64,000 nt of DNA from positions 1 to 64,000 of the forward strand of contig BATO01000018.1 in assembly GCA_000474255.1 (NCBI GenBank). The letters are read 5' to 3'. The DNA comes from Aquipseudomonas alcaligenes MRY13-0052. Its GTDB lineage: Bacteria; Pseudomonadota; Gammaproteobacteria; Pseudomonadales; Pseudomonadaceae. The translations under genes and the position numbers were made by a program. Positions 47,071 to 56,847 of the stretch are shown one piece after another. Under the pieces are notes generated by a model, which made no database searches, was not told the DNA's origin, and saw only the letters and a list, made by a program, of their open reading frames with translations. Position 1 is the stretch's first letter. Every line of letters starts with the position of its first letter.

Positions 47071-48393
47071 GTGCGTTCACTGTTCTGGCGGATCCTCGCC
47101 GCCTTCTGGCTCGCCCTGGCGCTGGTCGCCGGCCTGGCCATGTTGCTGGGCCGCGCGCTCAACCAGGACGCCTGGATCCTCAGCCGCCACCCCGCCCTGC
47201 AAGGCCTGGCGGAAACCCTGGTGCAACGCTACGAAGTCGGCGGCCCGGACGAGGTGCAGCGTATGCTCGAGCAGTTCAAGCGCCGCGCCCGCATCGACGT
47301 GCAAATCCTCAACGACAGCGGCCAGCCCGTGGTGCGCGGCACCTTCCCGCCCCGCGCCGCCGCCTTCGAGGCCCGCCAGCACGATGAACGCCTGCCCTGG
47401 CGCCGCCTCACCGAGGAATACACCAGCACCCGCAGCGGCGATTCCTTCCTGCTCATCTACCGCATCCCCTACCCCGAACTGGAAGCCTGGCACCGTGGCA
47501 GCCTGCTCTGGCCCTTCAGCGCCCTTGGCATCGCCCTGGTGGTACTGACCCTGTTCAGCCTGGCGTTGACGCTCTACATCACCCGGCCACTCAACCGCCT
47601 GCGCCGCGCCGTGCACGACCTCGGCCAGACGGCCTACCAGCAGGACAGCCTGGCGCGCCTGTCACGGCGTCGCGACGAGCTGGGCGTGCTGGCCGGCGAC
47701 TTCAACCGCATGGGCCAGCGCCTGCAGGGCCTGATCGGCAGCCAGCGCCAGCTGCTGCGGGACGTCTCCCACGAGCTGCGCTCGCCCCTGGCTCGCCTGC
47801 GCATCGCCCTCGCCCTGGCCGAGCGCGCCGGCCCGGAGCAGCGCGAGGCCCTGTGGCCACGCCTGAGCCAGGAATGTGACCGACTGGAAGCGCTGATCAG
47901 CGAAATCCTCGCCCTCGCCCGCCTCGACGCCGAGCCGGGCGCCACCCGCCCGATTGCGGTGCGGCCGCTACTGGTAAGCCTGGCCGATGACGCGCGCCTG
48001 CTGCACCCGGATCAGCACATCGAGATCCGCTGCCCCGCCGAGCTGCGCCTGGACGGCTGGCCGGACATGCTCGAACGAGCCCTCGACAACCTGCTGCGCA
48101 ATGCCCTGCGCTTCAACCCGGCCGAACAACCGGTGGAAATAGACGCCAGCCAGGCCGACGGCCTGCTGCACGTGCAGGTGCGTGACCATGGGCCCGGCGT
48201 GCAACCCGAGCACCTGGCCCAGCTGGGTGAGCCCTTCTACCGGGCCCCAGGCCAGGCAGCTCCCGGCCATGGCCTGGGCCTGGCCATCGCCCGTCGCGCC
48301 GTGGAGCGCCACGGCGGCACCCTGGCGCTGGCCAACCACCCTGGTGGCGGTTTCGTCGCCAGCATCGAACTGCCGCTGCGGCCGCTGAACTGA
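47071..48393 (+). CDS. cpxA: CpxA-like sensor histidine kinase
   Basis: A 440-aa kinase: N-terminal membrane helix (FWRILAAFWLALALVAGLAML), periplasmic sensor (~35-150), second helix (FSALGIALVVLTLFSLALTLYI), HAMP linker, phospho-acceptor His in RDVSHELRSPLARL and an HATPase domain with NLLRNALRF and GHGLGLAIARR. Start GTG 47071 follows GGAGGA by 7 bases. Confidence 0.92.
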   Translation: MRSLFWRILAAFWLALALVAGLAMLLGRALNQDAWILSRHPALQGLAETLVQRYEVGGPDEVQRMLEQFKRRARIDVQILNDSGQPVVRGTFPPRAAAFEARQHDERLPWRRLTEEYTSTRSGDSFLLIYRIPYPELEAWHRGSLLWPFSALGIALVVLTLFSLALTLYITRPLNRLRRAVHDLGQTAYQQDSLARLSRRRDELGVLAGDFNRMGQRLQGLIGSQRQLLRDVSHELRSPLARLRIALALAERAGPEQREALWPRLSQECDRLEALISEILALARLDAEPGATRPIAVRPLLVSLADDARLLHPDQHIEIRCPAELRLDGWPDMLERALDNLLRNALRFNPAEQPVEIDASQADGLLHVQVRDHGPGVQPEHLAQLGEPFYRAPGQAAPGHGLGLAIARRAVERHGGTLALANHPGGGFVASIELPLRPLN

Positions 48394-48414
48394 ACCACCC
48401 TCCAGGCAATAAAA

Positions 48415-48443
48415 AGCCCGGCGCAGGCAACCTGCGCCGGGCT
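48415..48443 (-). terminator. Terminator of the nitroreductase gene
   Basis: A perfect 13-bp stem (agcccggcgcagg / cctgcgccgggct, loop caa); on the minus strand it is followed by TTTTATT. It lies between convergent cpxA and the nitroreductase gene. Confidence 0.8.
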
Positions 48444-48460
48444 CGTTGGGCCGCTGCCGA

Positions 48461-49018
48461 TCAGCCCCAGGCTTTGACGAAATCAGCAGGCGCCAGCTCC
48501 GGCGGGCCACGACGCTCGCCGTCGACACTGCCCAGGTACAGGAAACCCACCACCTGTTCGTTGTCCGCCAGGCCCAGGCCACGGGCGACATGGCGGTCGT
48601 AGCTCAGCTCGCCGGTGCGCCAGATGGCGCCCAGCCCCTGGGCATGGGCGGCCAGGAGGATGCCGTGGGCAGCACAGGCAGCCGACAGCACCTGTTCGCT
48701 TTCCGGCACCTTGTGCCCCGCGGTCAGGCTGGCGATCACTACCACCAGCAGGGGCGCACGCAGCGGCATGCCGAGGGCCTTGTTCACCGCCGCCTCGGGG
48801 GCTTGCGGGTCCTTGGCCTTCACCGCCTCGGCCAACAGCTCGCCCAGCCGGTTACGGGCCTCGTCCTCGACGGTAAGAAAGCGCCAGGGCCGCAGGTAGC
48901 CGTGATCCGGTGCACGCAGGGCGGCGCGGAACAGCACCTCGCGTTGCGCCGCATCGGGCGCCGGCTCCACCAGGCGGGACAGGGATACACGGTTGAGCAG
49001 AGCGTCTAGAGCCTCCAT
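48461..49018 (-). CDS. NAD(P)H nitroreductase (YdjA type)
   Basis: A 185-aa FMN enzyme of the nitroreductase family, with RAALRAPDHGYLRPWRFL, the substrate-side loop AACAAHGILLAAHAQGLGAIW and a C-terminal LGLADNEQVVGFLYLGS. The physiological substrate is not known. It faces trkH across a divergent gap of about 130 bp. Confidence 0.92.
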   Translation of the reverse strand: MEALDALLNRVSLSRLVEPAPDAAQREVLFRAALRAPDHGYLRPWRFLTVEDEARNRLGELLAEAVKAKDPQAPEAAVNKALGMPLRAPLLVVVIASLTAGHKVPESEQVLSAACAAHGILLAAHAQGLGAIWRTGELSYDRHVARGLGLADNEQVVGFLYLGSVDGERRGPPELAPADFVKAWG

Positions 49019-49149
49019 CGGGCCACCTCCAGATTCGAGTGAAGCGGCATTCTAGCCGAAGTTGCGACGCATTCCGGGCTCACACTCTGCTTTACAGCGT
49101 CATGCACCTACGTAGAATCTCGCTCCTTTTCCCTCGGTCCAGACTTGCC

Positions 49150-50604
49150 ATGGCACTGCCGACCCTCCGCATCATCGCCTTCATCATCGGCATCTTTCTC
49201 ATCACCCTGTCCGTCAGCATGGTCGTGCCCATGCTGGCACTGCTGGTGTTCGAACGTACCGACGACCTCAGCGCCTTCACCTGGTCGAGCCTGATCACCT
49301 TCGTCTGCGGCCTGGCCCTGGTCGCTCCGGGCCGTCCCGAACACCTGCACATGCGCCCCCGCGACATGTACCTGCTGACCACCAGCAGCTGGGTGGTGGT
49401 GTGCTGCTTCGCGGCACTGCCGATGGTGCTCATCCAGCACATCAGCTACACCGACGCCTTCTTCGAGACCATGTCCGGCATCACCACCACCGGGTCGACC
49501 GTGCTGACCGGGCTGGACACCGCCTCGCCGGGCTTGCTGCTGTGGCGCTCGATGCTGCACTGGCTGGGGGGCATCGGCTTCATCGGCATGGCGGTGGCCA
49601 TCCTGCCGCTGCTGCGTATCGGCGGCATGCGCCTGTTCCAGACAGAATCCTCCGACTGGGGAGAAAAGGTCATGCCGCGCTCGCACATGGCGGCCAAGTA
49701 CATCCTCGTCGTCTACATCGGCCTCACCGCGCTAGGCACCCTGGCCTTCTGGCTGGCCGGCATGACCCCGTTCGAAGCCATCAACCACTCCGCCTCGTTG
49801 ATCTCGACCGGCGGCTTCTCCACCTCCGACAGCTCCATCGCCCATTGGCCGCAGCCGGCGGTGCACTGGGTGGCGATAGCGGTGATGATCCTCGGCAGCC
49901 TGCCCTTCACCCTTTACGTTGCCAGCCTGCGAGGCAATCGCAAGGCCCTGGTCCGCGATCATCAGGTCCGAGGCTTCATTGGCTTCCTGGTCATCACCTG
50001 GCTGCTCTTCGGCACCTGGTTCTGGGCCAACTCGGAAAACAGCTGGCTCGACGCCGTTCGCATCGTCGCCGTGAATGTCACCTCGGTGGTCACCACCACC
50101 GGCATCGCCCTGGGTGACTACACCCTCTGGGGCAGCTTCTCGGTCATGCTGTTCTTCTACCTGACCTTCGTCGGTGGCTGCTCGGGGTCCACCGCCGGCG
50201 GCCTGAAGATCTTCCGCTTCCAGGTGGCCCTGGTGATGCTCAAGGCCAACCTGCAGCAACTGGTGCACCCGCGCGCGGTGATCCGGCAGAAGTACAACGG
50301 GCATAACATCGACGAAGAGATCGTCCGCTCGCTGATCACCTTCTCCTTCTTCTTCACCGTCACCATCGGTGTCATCGCCCTGGGCCTGTGCCTGGTTGGC
50401 GTCGATTGGGCCACCGCCATCACCGGTGCCGCCACCGCCGTCTGCAACGTAGGCCCAGGCCTGGGCCCGACCATCGGCCCGGCGGGCAACTTCTCCAGCC
50501 TGCCGGATGCGGCGAAGTGGATGCTGACCGTCGGCATGCTGCTGGGGCGCCTGGAGATCCTCACCGTGCTGGTACTCTTCACCCGGGCATTCTGGAAACA
50601 CTGA
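49150..50604 (+). CDS. trkH: TrkH-family potassium transporter, copy 1
   Basis: An inner-membrane potassium uptake subunit of 484 aa with the four P-loops of the family: ITTTGSTV, ISTGGFSTSDSS, VVTTTGIALG and CNVGPGLG. It pairs with the peripheral TrkA (not in this window). Start ATG 49150 (MALPTLRIIAF) is chosen from the paralogue's identical start. It lies 77 bp before its tandem copy. Confidence 0.95.
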   Translation: MALPTLRIIAFIIGIFLITLSVSMVVPMLALLVFERTDDLSAFTWSSLITFVCGLALVAPGRPEHLHMRPRDMYLLTTSSWVVVCCFAALPMVLIQHISYTDAFFETMSGITTTGSTVLTGLDTASPGLLLWRSMLHWLGGIGFIGMAVAILPLLRIGGMRLFQTESSDWGEKVMPRSHMAAKYILVVYIGLTALGTLAFWLAGMTPFEAINHSASLISTGGFSTSDSSIAHWPQPAVHWVAIAVMILGSLPFTLYVASLRGNRKALVRDHQVRGFIGFLVITWLLFGTWFWANSENSWLDAVRIVAVNVTSVVTTTGIALGDYTLWGSFSVMLFFYLTFVGGCSGSTAGGLKIFRFQVALVMLKANLQQLVHPRAVIRQKYNGHNIDEEIVRSLITFSFFFTVTIGVIALGLCLVGVDWATAITGAATAVCNVGPGLGPTIGPAGNFSSLPDAAKWMLTVGMLLGRLEILTVLVLFTRAFWKH

Positions 50605-50681
50605 CCTCACCGGCAGGCCGGCCGTGGACAGGCGCCCCAGCACGGCTAGAATGGCGGCCTTCACCTTTCAGAGCTTGACCC

Positions 50682-52136
50682 ATGGCATTGCCGACCCTGC
50701 GCATCATCGGTTTCATCATCGGCATATTCCTCATCACCCTCGCCGTGAGCATGGCCATCCCCGTGCTAACGCTGTTCATCTTCGAACGCACCCAGGATAT
50801 CCACTCCTTCGTCTGGTCGAGCCTGATCACCTTCCTCGCCGGCCTGGCCCTGGTCATCCCCGGGCGCCCGGAGCATGTGCACCTGCGCCCACGCGACATG
50901 TACCTGCTCACCGTTTCCAGCTGGGTGGTGGTGGCGGTCTTCGCCGCGCTGCCCTTCCTCTTCACCCAGCACATCAGCTACACCGACGCCTTCTTCGAAA
51001 GCATGTCGGGCGTCACCGCCACCGGGGCCACCGTGCTCAGCGGGCTGGACAGCATGTCCCCCGGCATCCTCATCTGGCGCTCGCTGCTGCACTGGCTGGG
51101 AGGCATCGGCTTCATCGGCATGGCGGTGGCCATCCTGCCGCTGCTGCGCATCGGCGGCATGCGCCTGTTCCAGACCGAATCCTCCGACCGCTCCGACAAG
51201 GTCATGCCGCGCTCGCACATGGTGGCCAAGTACATCGTCCTGGTTTACGTCAGCTTCACCCTGCTCGGCACCCTGGGCTTCTGGGTCGCCGGCATGAGCC
51301 CATTCGACGCGGTCAACCACGCCATGTCGGCCATTTCCACCGGCGGCTTCTCCACCTCCGACCAGTCCCTGGCCAAATGGCCGCAGCCGGCGGTGCACTG
51401 GGTGGCGGTGGTGGTAATGATCCTCGGCAGCCTGCCCTTCGCCCTCTACGTCTCCACCCTGCGCGGGCACCGCAAGGCGCTGATCAAGGACCACCAGGTG
51501 CGCGGCTTCCTCGGCCTGCTGCTGGTGATCTGGCTGGTACTCGGCACCTGGTACTGGGCCACCACCAAGCTGCATTGGCTCGACGCCCTGCGCCACGTGG
51601 CGGTCAACACCACTTCGATTCTCACCACCACCGGCTTCGCCCTGGGCGACTACAGCCTGTGGGGCAACTTCTCGCTGATGCTGTTCTTCTACCTGGGCTT
51701 CATCGGCGGCTGCTCCGGCTCCACGGCCGGCGGCATCAAGATCTTCCGCTTCCAGGTCGCCTACATCCTGCTCAAGGCCAACCTCTACCAGCTGATCCAC
51801 CCGCGCGCGGTGATCAAGCAGAAGTACAACGGCCACCGCCTGGACGAAGAGATCGTCCGCTCGATCCTTACCTTCTCCTTCTTCTTCACCATCACCATCT
51901 GCGTCATGGCCCTGGGCCTCTCGCTGATGGGGGTGGACTGGATCACCGCGCTGACCGGCGCCGCCAGCACCGTCTCCGGCGTCGGCCCCGGCCTAGGCGA
52001 AGTGATCGGGCCGGCGGGCAACTTCTCCAGCCTGCCCGATGGCGCCAAGTGGCTGCTCTCCCTCGGTATGCTGCTGGGCCGCCTGGAGATCATCACCGTG
52101 CTGGTGATCTGCACGCCGTACTTCTGGAGGCATTGA
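50682..52136 (+). CDS. trkI: TrkH-family potassium transporter, copy 2
   Basis: Same length (484 aa), same start (MALPTLRIIGF) and a collinear sequence to copy 1. Filter loops are VTATGATV, ISTGGFSTSDQS, ILTTTGFALG and SGVGPGLG, differing from copy 1 in the first and last loops. It arose by tandem duplication and probably differs in affinity. The name trkI is used by analogy to paired Trk systems. Confidence 0.9.
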   Translation: MALPTLRIIGFIIGIFLITLAVSMAIPVLTLFIFERTQDIHSFVWSSLITFLAGLALVIPGRPEHVHLRPRDMYLLTVSSWVVVAVFAALPFLFTQHISYTDAFFESMSGVTATGATVLSGLDSMSPGILIWRSLLHWLGGIGFIGMAVAILPLLRIGGMRLFQTESSDRSDKVMPRSHMVAKYIVLVYVSFTLLGTLGFWVAGMSPFDAVNHAMSAISTGGFSTSDQSLAKWPQPAVHWVAVVVMILGSLPFALYVSTLRGHRKALIKDHQVRGFLGLLLVIWLVLGTWYWATTKLHWLDALRHVAVNTTSILTTTGFALGDYSLWGNFSLMLFFYLGFIGGCSGSTAGGIKIFRFQVAYILLKANLYQLIHPRAVIKQKYNGHRLDEEIVRSILTFSFFFTITICVMALGLSLMGVDWITALTGAASTVSGVGPGLGEVIGPAGNFSSLPDGAKWLLSLGMLLGRLEIITVLVICTPYFWRH

Positions 52137-52211
52137 GGCTCCCGCATGCGCTGAGAACTGGCTCCTGCTCTTCAGGTGGAGATCGGAGGCCGGCGGATGC
52201 GAGGCGGCGCG

Positions 52212-52250
52212 GGCGCCGCTGGGCGACTGAAGTCGCCCCTACAGGCCGGA
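52212..52250. repeat. Small palindromic REP-like element
   Basis: The stretch gggcgactgaagtcgccc and its flanking GC-rich bases form a palindrome of the gggcgacttcagtcgccc type often found between Pseudomonas genes. It lies just downstream of copy 2 of trkH and before the AraC gene. Confidence 0.5.
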
Positions 52251-52256
52251 AGGTGA

Positions 52257-53258
52257 TTACAGGCGCGCGCGGTACTCGCCAGGCGTGGCGTCGAACCAGC
52301 GGCGGAAGGCGCGGAAGAAGTTGCTCGGGTCGGCAAAGCCCAGCAGGTAGGCGATCTCCAGCAAGGTCAGGTTGGGCTGGGCCAGGTACTGCCCGGCCAG
52401 TTCGCGGCGGGTGTCGTCCAGCAGTTGCTGGAAGCTGGTGCCCTCTTCCTGCAGGCGACGCTGCAGGGTGCGCTGGGACAGGTGCAAGGCGCTGGCCACC
52501 ACTTCCCGCTTGGGTTCGCCCTGGGGCAGCAGGCGGCACAGCACCTGGCGCGCCTGGTGGGTCACCCGGCTGCCGGAGAAACGTGCCAGGTACTCGCCCG
52601 CAAAACGGTCATGCAATTGCGCCAGGGACTCGTTGGCCGTGGGCAGCGGCGTCTCCATGTCGGCGCGATCGAACAGCAGCGCATAGTGCTCGGCGTTGAA
52701 CCGCAGCGGCGCCTGGAACACCTGGCGATAGGGCTCCATGTCCACAGGCGGCGGGCCCTGGAAACGAATCTCCAACGGGTTGATCGGCCGCCCGGTCATC
52801 CAGCGGCAGAAGGCCAGGGAATAGGCCATGGACGCCTCGGCGCTCTGCCGTGCCGGTGGCAACCGGTCGCCATGGATCGCCAGGATCAGCGCATAGCCTT
52901 CCGGCGTAGCGCGAAAGCTCAGGTCCGCGCCTTCGGCGATGATCCGCTGGTAGCGCACCAGGCGGGCGAAGCCCTCCTTCAAGGTGCGGCTGGACATCAG
53001 CGCATAACCCACCACATGGAAAGACGCCGGCCTCACCACCTTGGCCATGTTCAAGCCGATGGCCGGGTTGCCCGAGAGCTCCACTGCACGCAACCACAGG
53101 CGGGTCATGCCGTCCTGGGGGAAACGGGCATCGGGATCGCTCAGTGCGGCATAGTCGAGGCCCAGCTCGGGAAACAGGTTGCGGCAGTCGACGCCGCCCA
53201 TTTCCAGCGCCTGGACAATCCCCAGGGCCCAGCTCGATGACGTGGTACGTTCGCTCAT
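52257..53258 (-). CDS. AraC-family regulator with arabinose-binding-like domain
   Basis: A 333-aa transcription factor with an N-terminal arabinose-binding-like domain (~20-200) and a C-terminal AraC HTH pair (LHLSQRTLQRRLQEEGTSF and LGFADPSNFFRAFRRWFDATPGEYR). It ends two bases past the palindrome. The target is not known; no adjacent pathway genes are evident. Confidence 0.9.
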   Translation of the reverse strand: MSERTTSSSWALGIVQALEMGGVDCRNLFPELGLDYAALSDPDARFPQDGMTRLWLRAVELSGNPAIGLNMAKVVRPASFHVVGYALMSSRTLKEGFARLVRYQRIIAEGADLSFRATPEGYALILAIHGDRLPPARQSAEASMAYSLAFCRWMTGRPINPLEIRFQGPPPVDMEPYRQVFQAPLRFNAEHYALLFDRADMETPLPTANESLAQLHDRFAGEYLARFSGSRVTHQARQVLCRLLPQGEPKREVVASALHLSQRTLQRRLQEEGTSFQQLLDDTRRELAGQYLAQPNLTLLEIAYLLGFADPSNFFRAFRRWFDATPGEYRARL

Positions 53259-53610
53259 GGCGCCTTCTTGTTCTGTCAGACACGGAGACCGCAGGACACG
53301 GCCTGGCGACGAAGGATACTAACCCAAGAGGGTGAATGTAAGGCTCAGTATCTATGCGGCTTTCAGCGATCTCACCGCACTGAAAACCGGATATAAACGG
53401 GCTGAATCGGCTGGGTTATGCCGGCTTGATGGCAGCCTGCTCAGCCTCTTGCTCCATAGCGACAGCCCCATCACGGTGAAGGCATGACGCCATACACCTG
53501 ACACGGAGGTCGCACTGCGCGAGGCCTCCCCATACAGTTACAAGATCTCCGGTCACTACGGCGCGCCCCGGGCAACTGACTCCTCTCCCCTCCTCCTCAT
53601 ATCCGCCTGC
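53259..53610. other. Intergenic gap
   Basis: About 350 bp between the divergent AraC gene start and the YkgJ-type gene stop. No ORF, repeat or clear terminator stood out. Confidence 0.45.
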
Positions 53611-53964
53611 CTAAACCAAAACCTGCCGCGTGCTGGCAATCAGCTGGTTGATCTGGAGCACCACTGATTCATCAGTCGGCGTCTCTGGCCCTCTCCCTTC
53701 CGGGCAAGGCATTTGGGGTGTAGTTCCGAATAGCCTGCAGATGAGCGGCCTCTGCTCATAGGCCTCACATCCATTGGGGCCAAGGTGGACGCAGTTCCAC
53801 TCCTCCAGGGCTGCTTCGTGTTCGGCCTCACTCTTGACGGGGAGCCTGGCCAACTCCACCGAGCTCGCAGTAACCGGCCCGCAGCAGTCGTGACAGCCTG
53901 GCTTGCACTCGAAGCCGGGGATTCTCCGACGTAACTGATCAATCCTGCGGCTCAAGCTATCCAT
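53611..53964 (-). CDS. YkgJ-type cysteine-cluster protein
   Basis: A 117-aa zinc/iron-chelating domain protein. From ATG 53964 (MDSLSRRIDQLRR, AGGA upstream) it has CKPGCHDCC, then CVHLGPNGCEAYEQRPLICRLF, the eight-cysteine pattern of the family. The open frame upstream to 54057 lacks family match. Function is not known. Confidence 0.85.
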   Translation of the reverse strand: MDSLSRRIDQLRRRIPGFECKPGCHDCCGPVTASSVELARLPVKSEAEHEAALEEWNCVHLGPNGCEAYEQRPLICRLFGTTPQMPCPEGRGPETPTDESVVLQINQLIASTRQVLV

Positions 53965-54253
53965 TGGCACATCCTGATTTTGGGGCGCGGATTGTACATC
54001 CACCCGCACCTCCCACACCGAATCCCGCCTTGACGGCCCAGCTAGCCAGACCCACACACAACAGCTGGACGCTACTCAAATCGGGGGAGACGTCGCTCCT
54101 TTTCGCCGGAAATGCCCGCTTGATGGCAACAATCAACCCGAAAGCCCCGGAATCACTGGCGGCGCGCCGGGATACTAAACTGGCACCTAATGTCACTGGT
54201 CTGGAAAGGCCCCGGTCCTACACTCTCTCCCAACAAGAAAGAGGAGATATCCC

Positions 54254-54571
54254 ATGAGCACCGTGCCCGCCGAGCGTTTCAACAGCTTCGCCGAGTTCTA
54301 CCCCTATTACCTCCAGGAACACAGCAACGACGTGTGCCGCCGCCTGCACTACGTCGGCAGCCTGCTGGTCCTGAGCATCCTCGCCTACGCCGTCGTCACC
54401 CAGCAGTGGCTGTGGCTGCTGGCCCTGCCGGTGGCTGGCTACGGTTTCGCCTGGGTCGGCCATTTCGTATTCGAGAAGAACCGCCCCGCCACCTTCAAGT
54501 ACCCGCTCTACAGCCTGATGGGCGACTGGGTGATGCTGAAGGACGCCTTCACCGGCCGCATCCGCTTCTGA
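54254..54571 (+). CDS. Mpo1/DUF962-like membrane protein
   Basis: A 105-aa membrane protein with FAEFYPYYLQEHSNDVCRRLHYVGSLL and GHFVFEKNRPATFKYP, the His-rich motifs of the family of yeast Mpo1, a 2-hydroxy-fatty-acid dioxygenase. Two hydrophobic segments are seen. Whether it has that activity here is not known. GAGG lies upstream of the ATG. Confidence 0.88.
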   Translation: MSTVPAERFNSFAEFYPYYLQEHSNDVCRRLHYVGSLLVLSILAYAVVTQQWLWLLALPVAGYGFAWVGHFVFEKNRPATFKYPLYSLMGDWVMLKDAFTGRIRF

Positions 54572-54614
54572 GGAAGCGGCAGGCCCCCGAAAACAACAAC
54601 AAGAGAGGCCCCTG

Positions 54615-55202
54615 ATGAATGCCCACGCCCGCTTCACCCATATGGAAGACGGCACCGCCGAGGACTGGGGCATCATCGCCCAGGACTTCGCCCGCTACGC
54701 CGCCCAGTTGCCCGATCGCATCCTCACCCACCTCAAGCTGCTGGACGGCGACTTCGGCGGCTTCCCGGTGGACCGCCTGACCCACTCGCTGCAGACCGCA
54801 ACCCTTGCCCACCGCGACGGCAAGGACGAGGAGTACGTGATCTGCGCGCTGCTCCACGACATCGGCGACACCCTCGGTTCCTTCAACCACGCCGATATCG
54901 CAGCCGCCATGCTCAAGCCCTTCGTCAGCCCCGAGAACCACTGGATGGTTGAGAAGCACGCGATCTTCCAGGGCTATTACTTCTTCCACCACCTGGGCCT
55001 GGATCGCCACCTGCGCGAGCAGTTCAAGGACCACCCGCAGTACCGCCAGACCATCGAGTTCTGCGCGCGCTACGACGCCGCCGCCTTCGACCCGGAAGCC
55101 GAGTACCTGCCCCTGGACTACTTCGAGCCGATGCTGCGCCGGGTCTTCGCCCAGCCCAAGCAATCCATCTACAAGGCCGCGATGGAACGCAACGCGAGCT
55201 GA
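54615..55202 (+). CDS. HD-domain oxygenase/hydrolase of the PhnZ type
   Basis: A 195-aa HD-superfamily protein. The metal-binding motif HDIGDTLG is preceded by the THSLQTATLAHRDGKDEEYVICALL region, and FNHADIAAAMLKPF, MVEKHAIFQGYYFFHH follow, as in the PhnZ/myo-inositol-oxygenase-like branch with a di-iron site. The substrate is unknown. It lies 43 bp after the Mpo1-like gene. Confidence 0.85.
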   Translation: MNAHARFTHMEDGTAEDWGIIAQDFARYAAQLPDRILTHLKLLDGDFGGFPVDRLTHSLQTATLAHRDGKDEEYVICALLHDIGDTLGSFNHADIAAAMLKPFVSPENHWMVEKHAIFQGYYFFHHLGLDRHLREQFKDHPQYRQTIEFCARYDAAAFDPEAEYLPLDYFEPMLRRVFAQPKQSIYKAAMERNAS

Positions 55203-55355
55203 CCGTCCATTCCGCCCCACCGTTCGGCGGCCACGCTTGGCCGCCGTAGTGGCACTTGGTTATGATCCCGCACCCGCCAGGCATTGGCTCAGGTCTTGCA
55301 GACCATCGGACGCCCGTACAACGCGTCAGAAAAACATCAGGGATCGTTCGTTTAC

Positions 55356-56744
55356 ATGAAGTCAGCCAATCTAGACCGGCTCAGCAGTCTTCCGACCCCG
55401 CCGCTCCGCGAGTATTACTCCCGCGTACTGGCCTATATCGCCACCGCCGCCAGTATCGCCGCCGGCACCTACACCCAGTACTTCGGCTTCGATGTGCTGT
55501 GGATCGTCCCCTACGCCCTGCTCTATCCGCACCTGGCCCATCACCTGAGCCTGCGCTTCAAGCGCGACCACCCCGAGCGCACCCACCTGGTCCTGCTGTT
55601 CATCGACGCCCTGCACGCCGGCGCCGGCGCGGCCCTACTCGGCTTCTCGGTGGTGCCGAGCCTGATGTTCCTGCTCACCCTGTCGTTCAGCGCACTGATC
55701 ATCGGCGGCCTGCGCCAACTGGGCCTGGCCATCCTCGTCGCCGCCAGCGCCACGGTACTGACCACGGTAATCGCCCACCCCGACCTCAAGCTCGGCACGC
55801 CGGCCCTGGTGTCCTTCGTCAGCATCTGCTTCACCACGCTCTACGTGTGCATCACCGCCTTCTTCGTGCACCAGCAGGGCCTGCGCCTGGCGCTGGCGCG
55901 CAGCGAGATCAAGCTGGAGCAGGAAAAGGCCGCGCGCCTGGCCCGCAACCTCGCCAAGTACCTGTCGCCGCAGGTCTGGGAAATGATCTTCAGCGGCAAG
56001 CGCCACGTGCGCCTGGAAACCCAGCGCAAGAAGCTCACGGTGTTCTTCTCCGACATCAAGGGCTTCACCGAGCTCTCCGAAGAACTGGAAGCCGAAGCGC
56101 TCACCGACCTGCTCAACAACTACCTCAACGAAATGTCGAAGATCGCCCTCAAGTACGGCGGCACCATCGACAAGTTCGTCGGCGACTGCGTGATGGTGTT
56201 CTTCGGCGACCCCTCCACCCAGGGCGCCAAGAAGGACGCCGTGGCCGCCGTGTCCATGGCCATCGCCATGCGCAAGCACATGAAGGTGCTGCGCCAGCAG
56301 TGGCGCGCCCAAGGCATCACCAAGCCCCTGGAAATCCGCATGGGCCTGAACACCGGCTACTGCACCGTGGGCAACTTCGGCGCCGACACGCGCATGGACT
56401 ACACCATCATCGGCCGCGACGTGAACCTCGCCAGCCGCCTGGAAAGCGCCTCCGAAGCCGGCGAGATCCTCATCTCCCACGAGACCTATTCGCTGATCAA
56501 GGACGTGATCATGTGCCGCGACAAGGGCCAGATCACCGTCAAGGGCTTCGCCCGCCCGGTGCAGATCTACCAGGTGGTGGACTTCCGCCGCGACCTGGGC
56601 GCCACCTCCAGCTACGTCGAGCACGAACTGCCGGGCTTCTCCATGTACCTGGATACCAACGGCATCCAGAACTACGACAAGGAAAAGGTCATCCAGGCCC
56701 TGCACCTGGCTGCCGAGAAACTGCGCGATAAAGTCATTCTCTGA
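55356..56744 (+). CDS. cyaB: CyaB-type class III adenylate cyclase
   Basis: A 462-aa membrane-bound adenylate cyclase. Residues ~20-190 form a MASE2 membrane module (YIATAASIAAGTYTQYFGFD and LTLSFSALIIGGLRQLGLAIL); residues ~240-430 are the class-III catalytic domain with the two metal Asp (VFFSDIKGFTELSEELE; FVGDCVMVFFGD), DYTIIGRDVNLASRLE and TVKGFARPVQIYQVVD. It matches PA3217, which makes the cAMP for Vfr-dependent virulence in P. aeruginosa. Start ATG 55356; the frame is open to 55284. Confidence 0.93.
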   Translation: MKSANLDRLSSLPTPPLREYYSRVLAYIATAASIAAGTYTQYFGFDVLWIVPYALLYPHLAHHLSLRFKRDHPERTHLVLLFIDALHAGAGAALLGFSVVPSLMFLLTLSFSALIIGGLRQLGLAILVAASATVLTTVIAHPDLKLGTPALVSFVSICFTTLYVCITAFFVHQQGLRLALARSEIKLEQEKAARLARNLAKYLSPQVWEMIFSGKRHVRLETQRKKLTVFFSDIKGFTELSEELEAEALTDLLNNYLNEMSKIALKYGGTIDKFVGDCVMVFFGDPSTQGAKKDAVAAVSMAIAMRKHMKVLRQQWRAQGITKPLEIRMGLNTGYCTVGNFGADTRMDYTIIGRDVNLASRLESASEAGEILISHETYSLIKDVIMCRDKGQITVKGFARPVQIYQVVDFRRDLGATSSYVEHELPGFSMYLDTNGIQNYDKEKVIQALHLAAEKLRDKVIL

Positions 56745-56760
56745 CCTAATGGGTCACAAG

Positions 56761-56787
56761 AAGGCCGCCCTCGGGCGGCCTTTTTCA
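56761..56787 (+). terminator. Terminator of cyaB
   Basis: aaggccgccc / gggcggcctt stem with a TC loop, followed by TTTTTC, 17 bp after the cyaB stop. Confidence 0.85.
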
Positions 56788-56847
56788 TGGGCGCGATGCA
56801 GGCTTCACACGCCGCAACGACGTCTTTTCACGTACGTCCATGGCACC

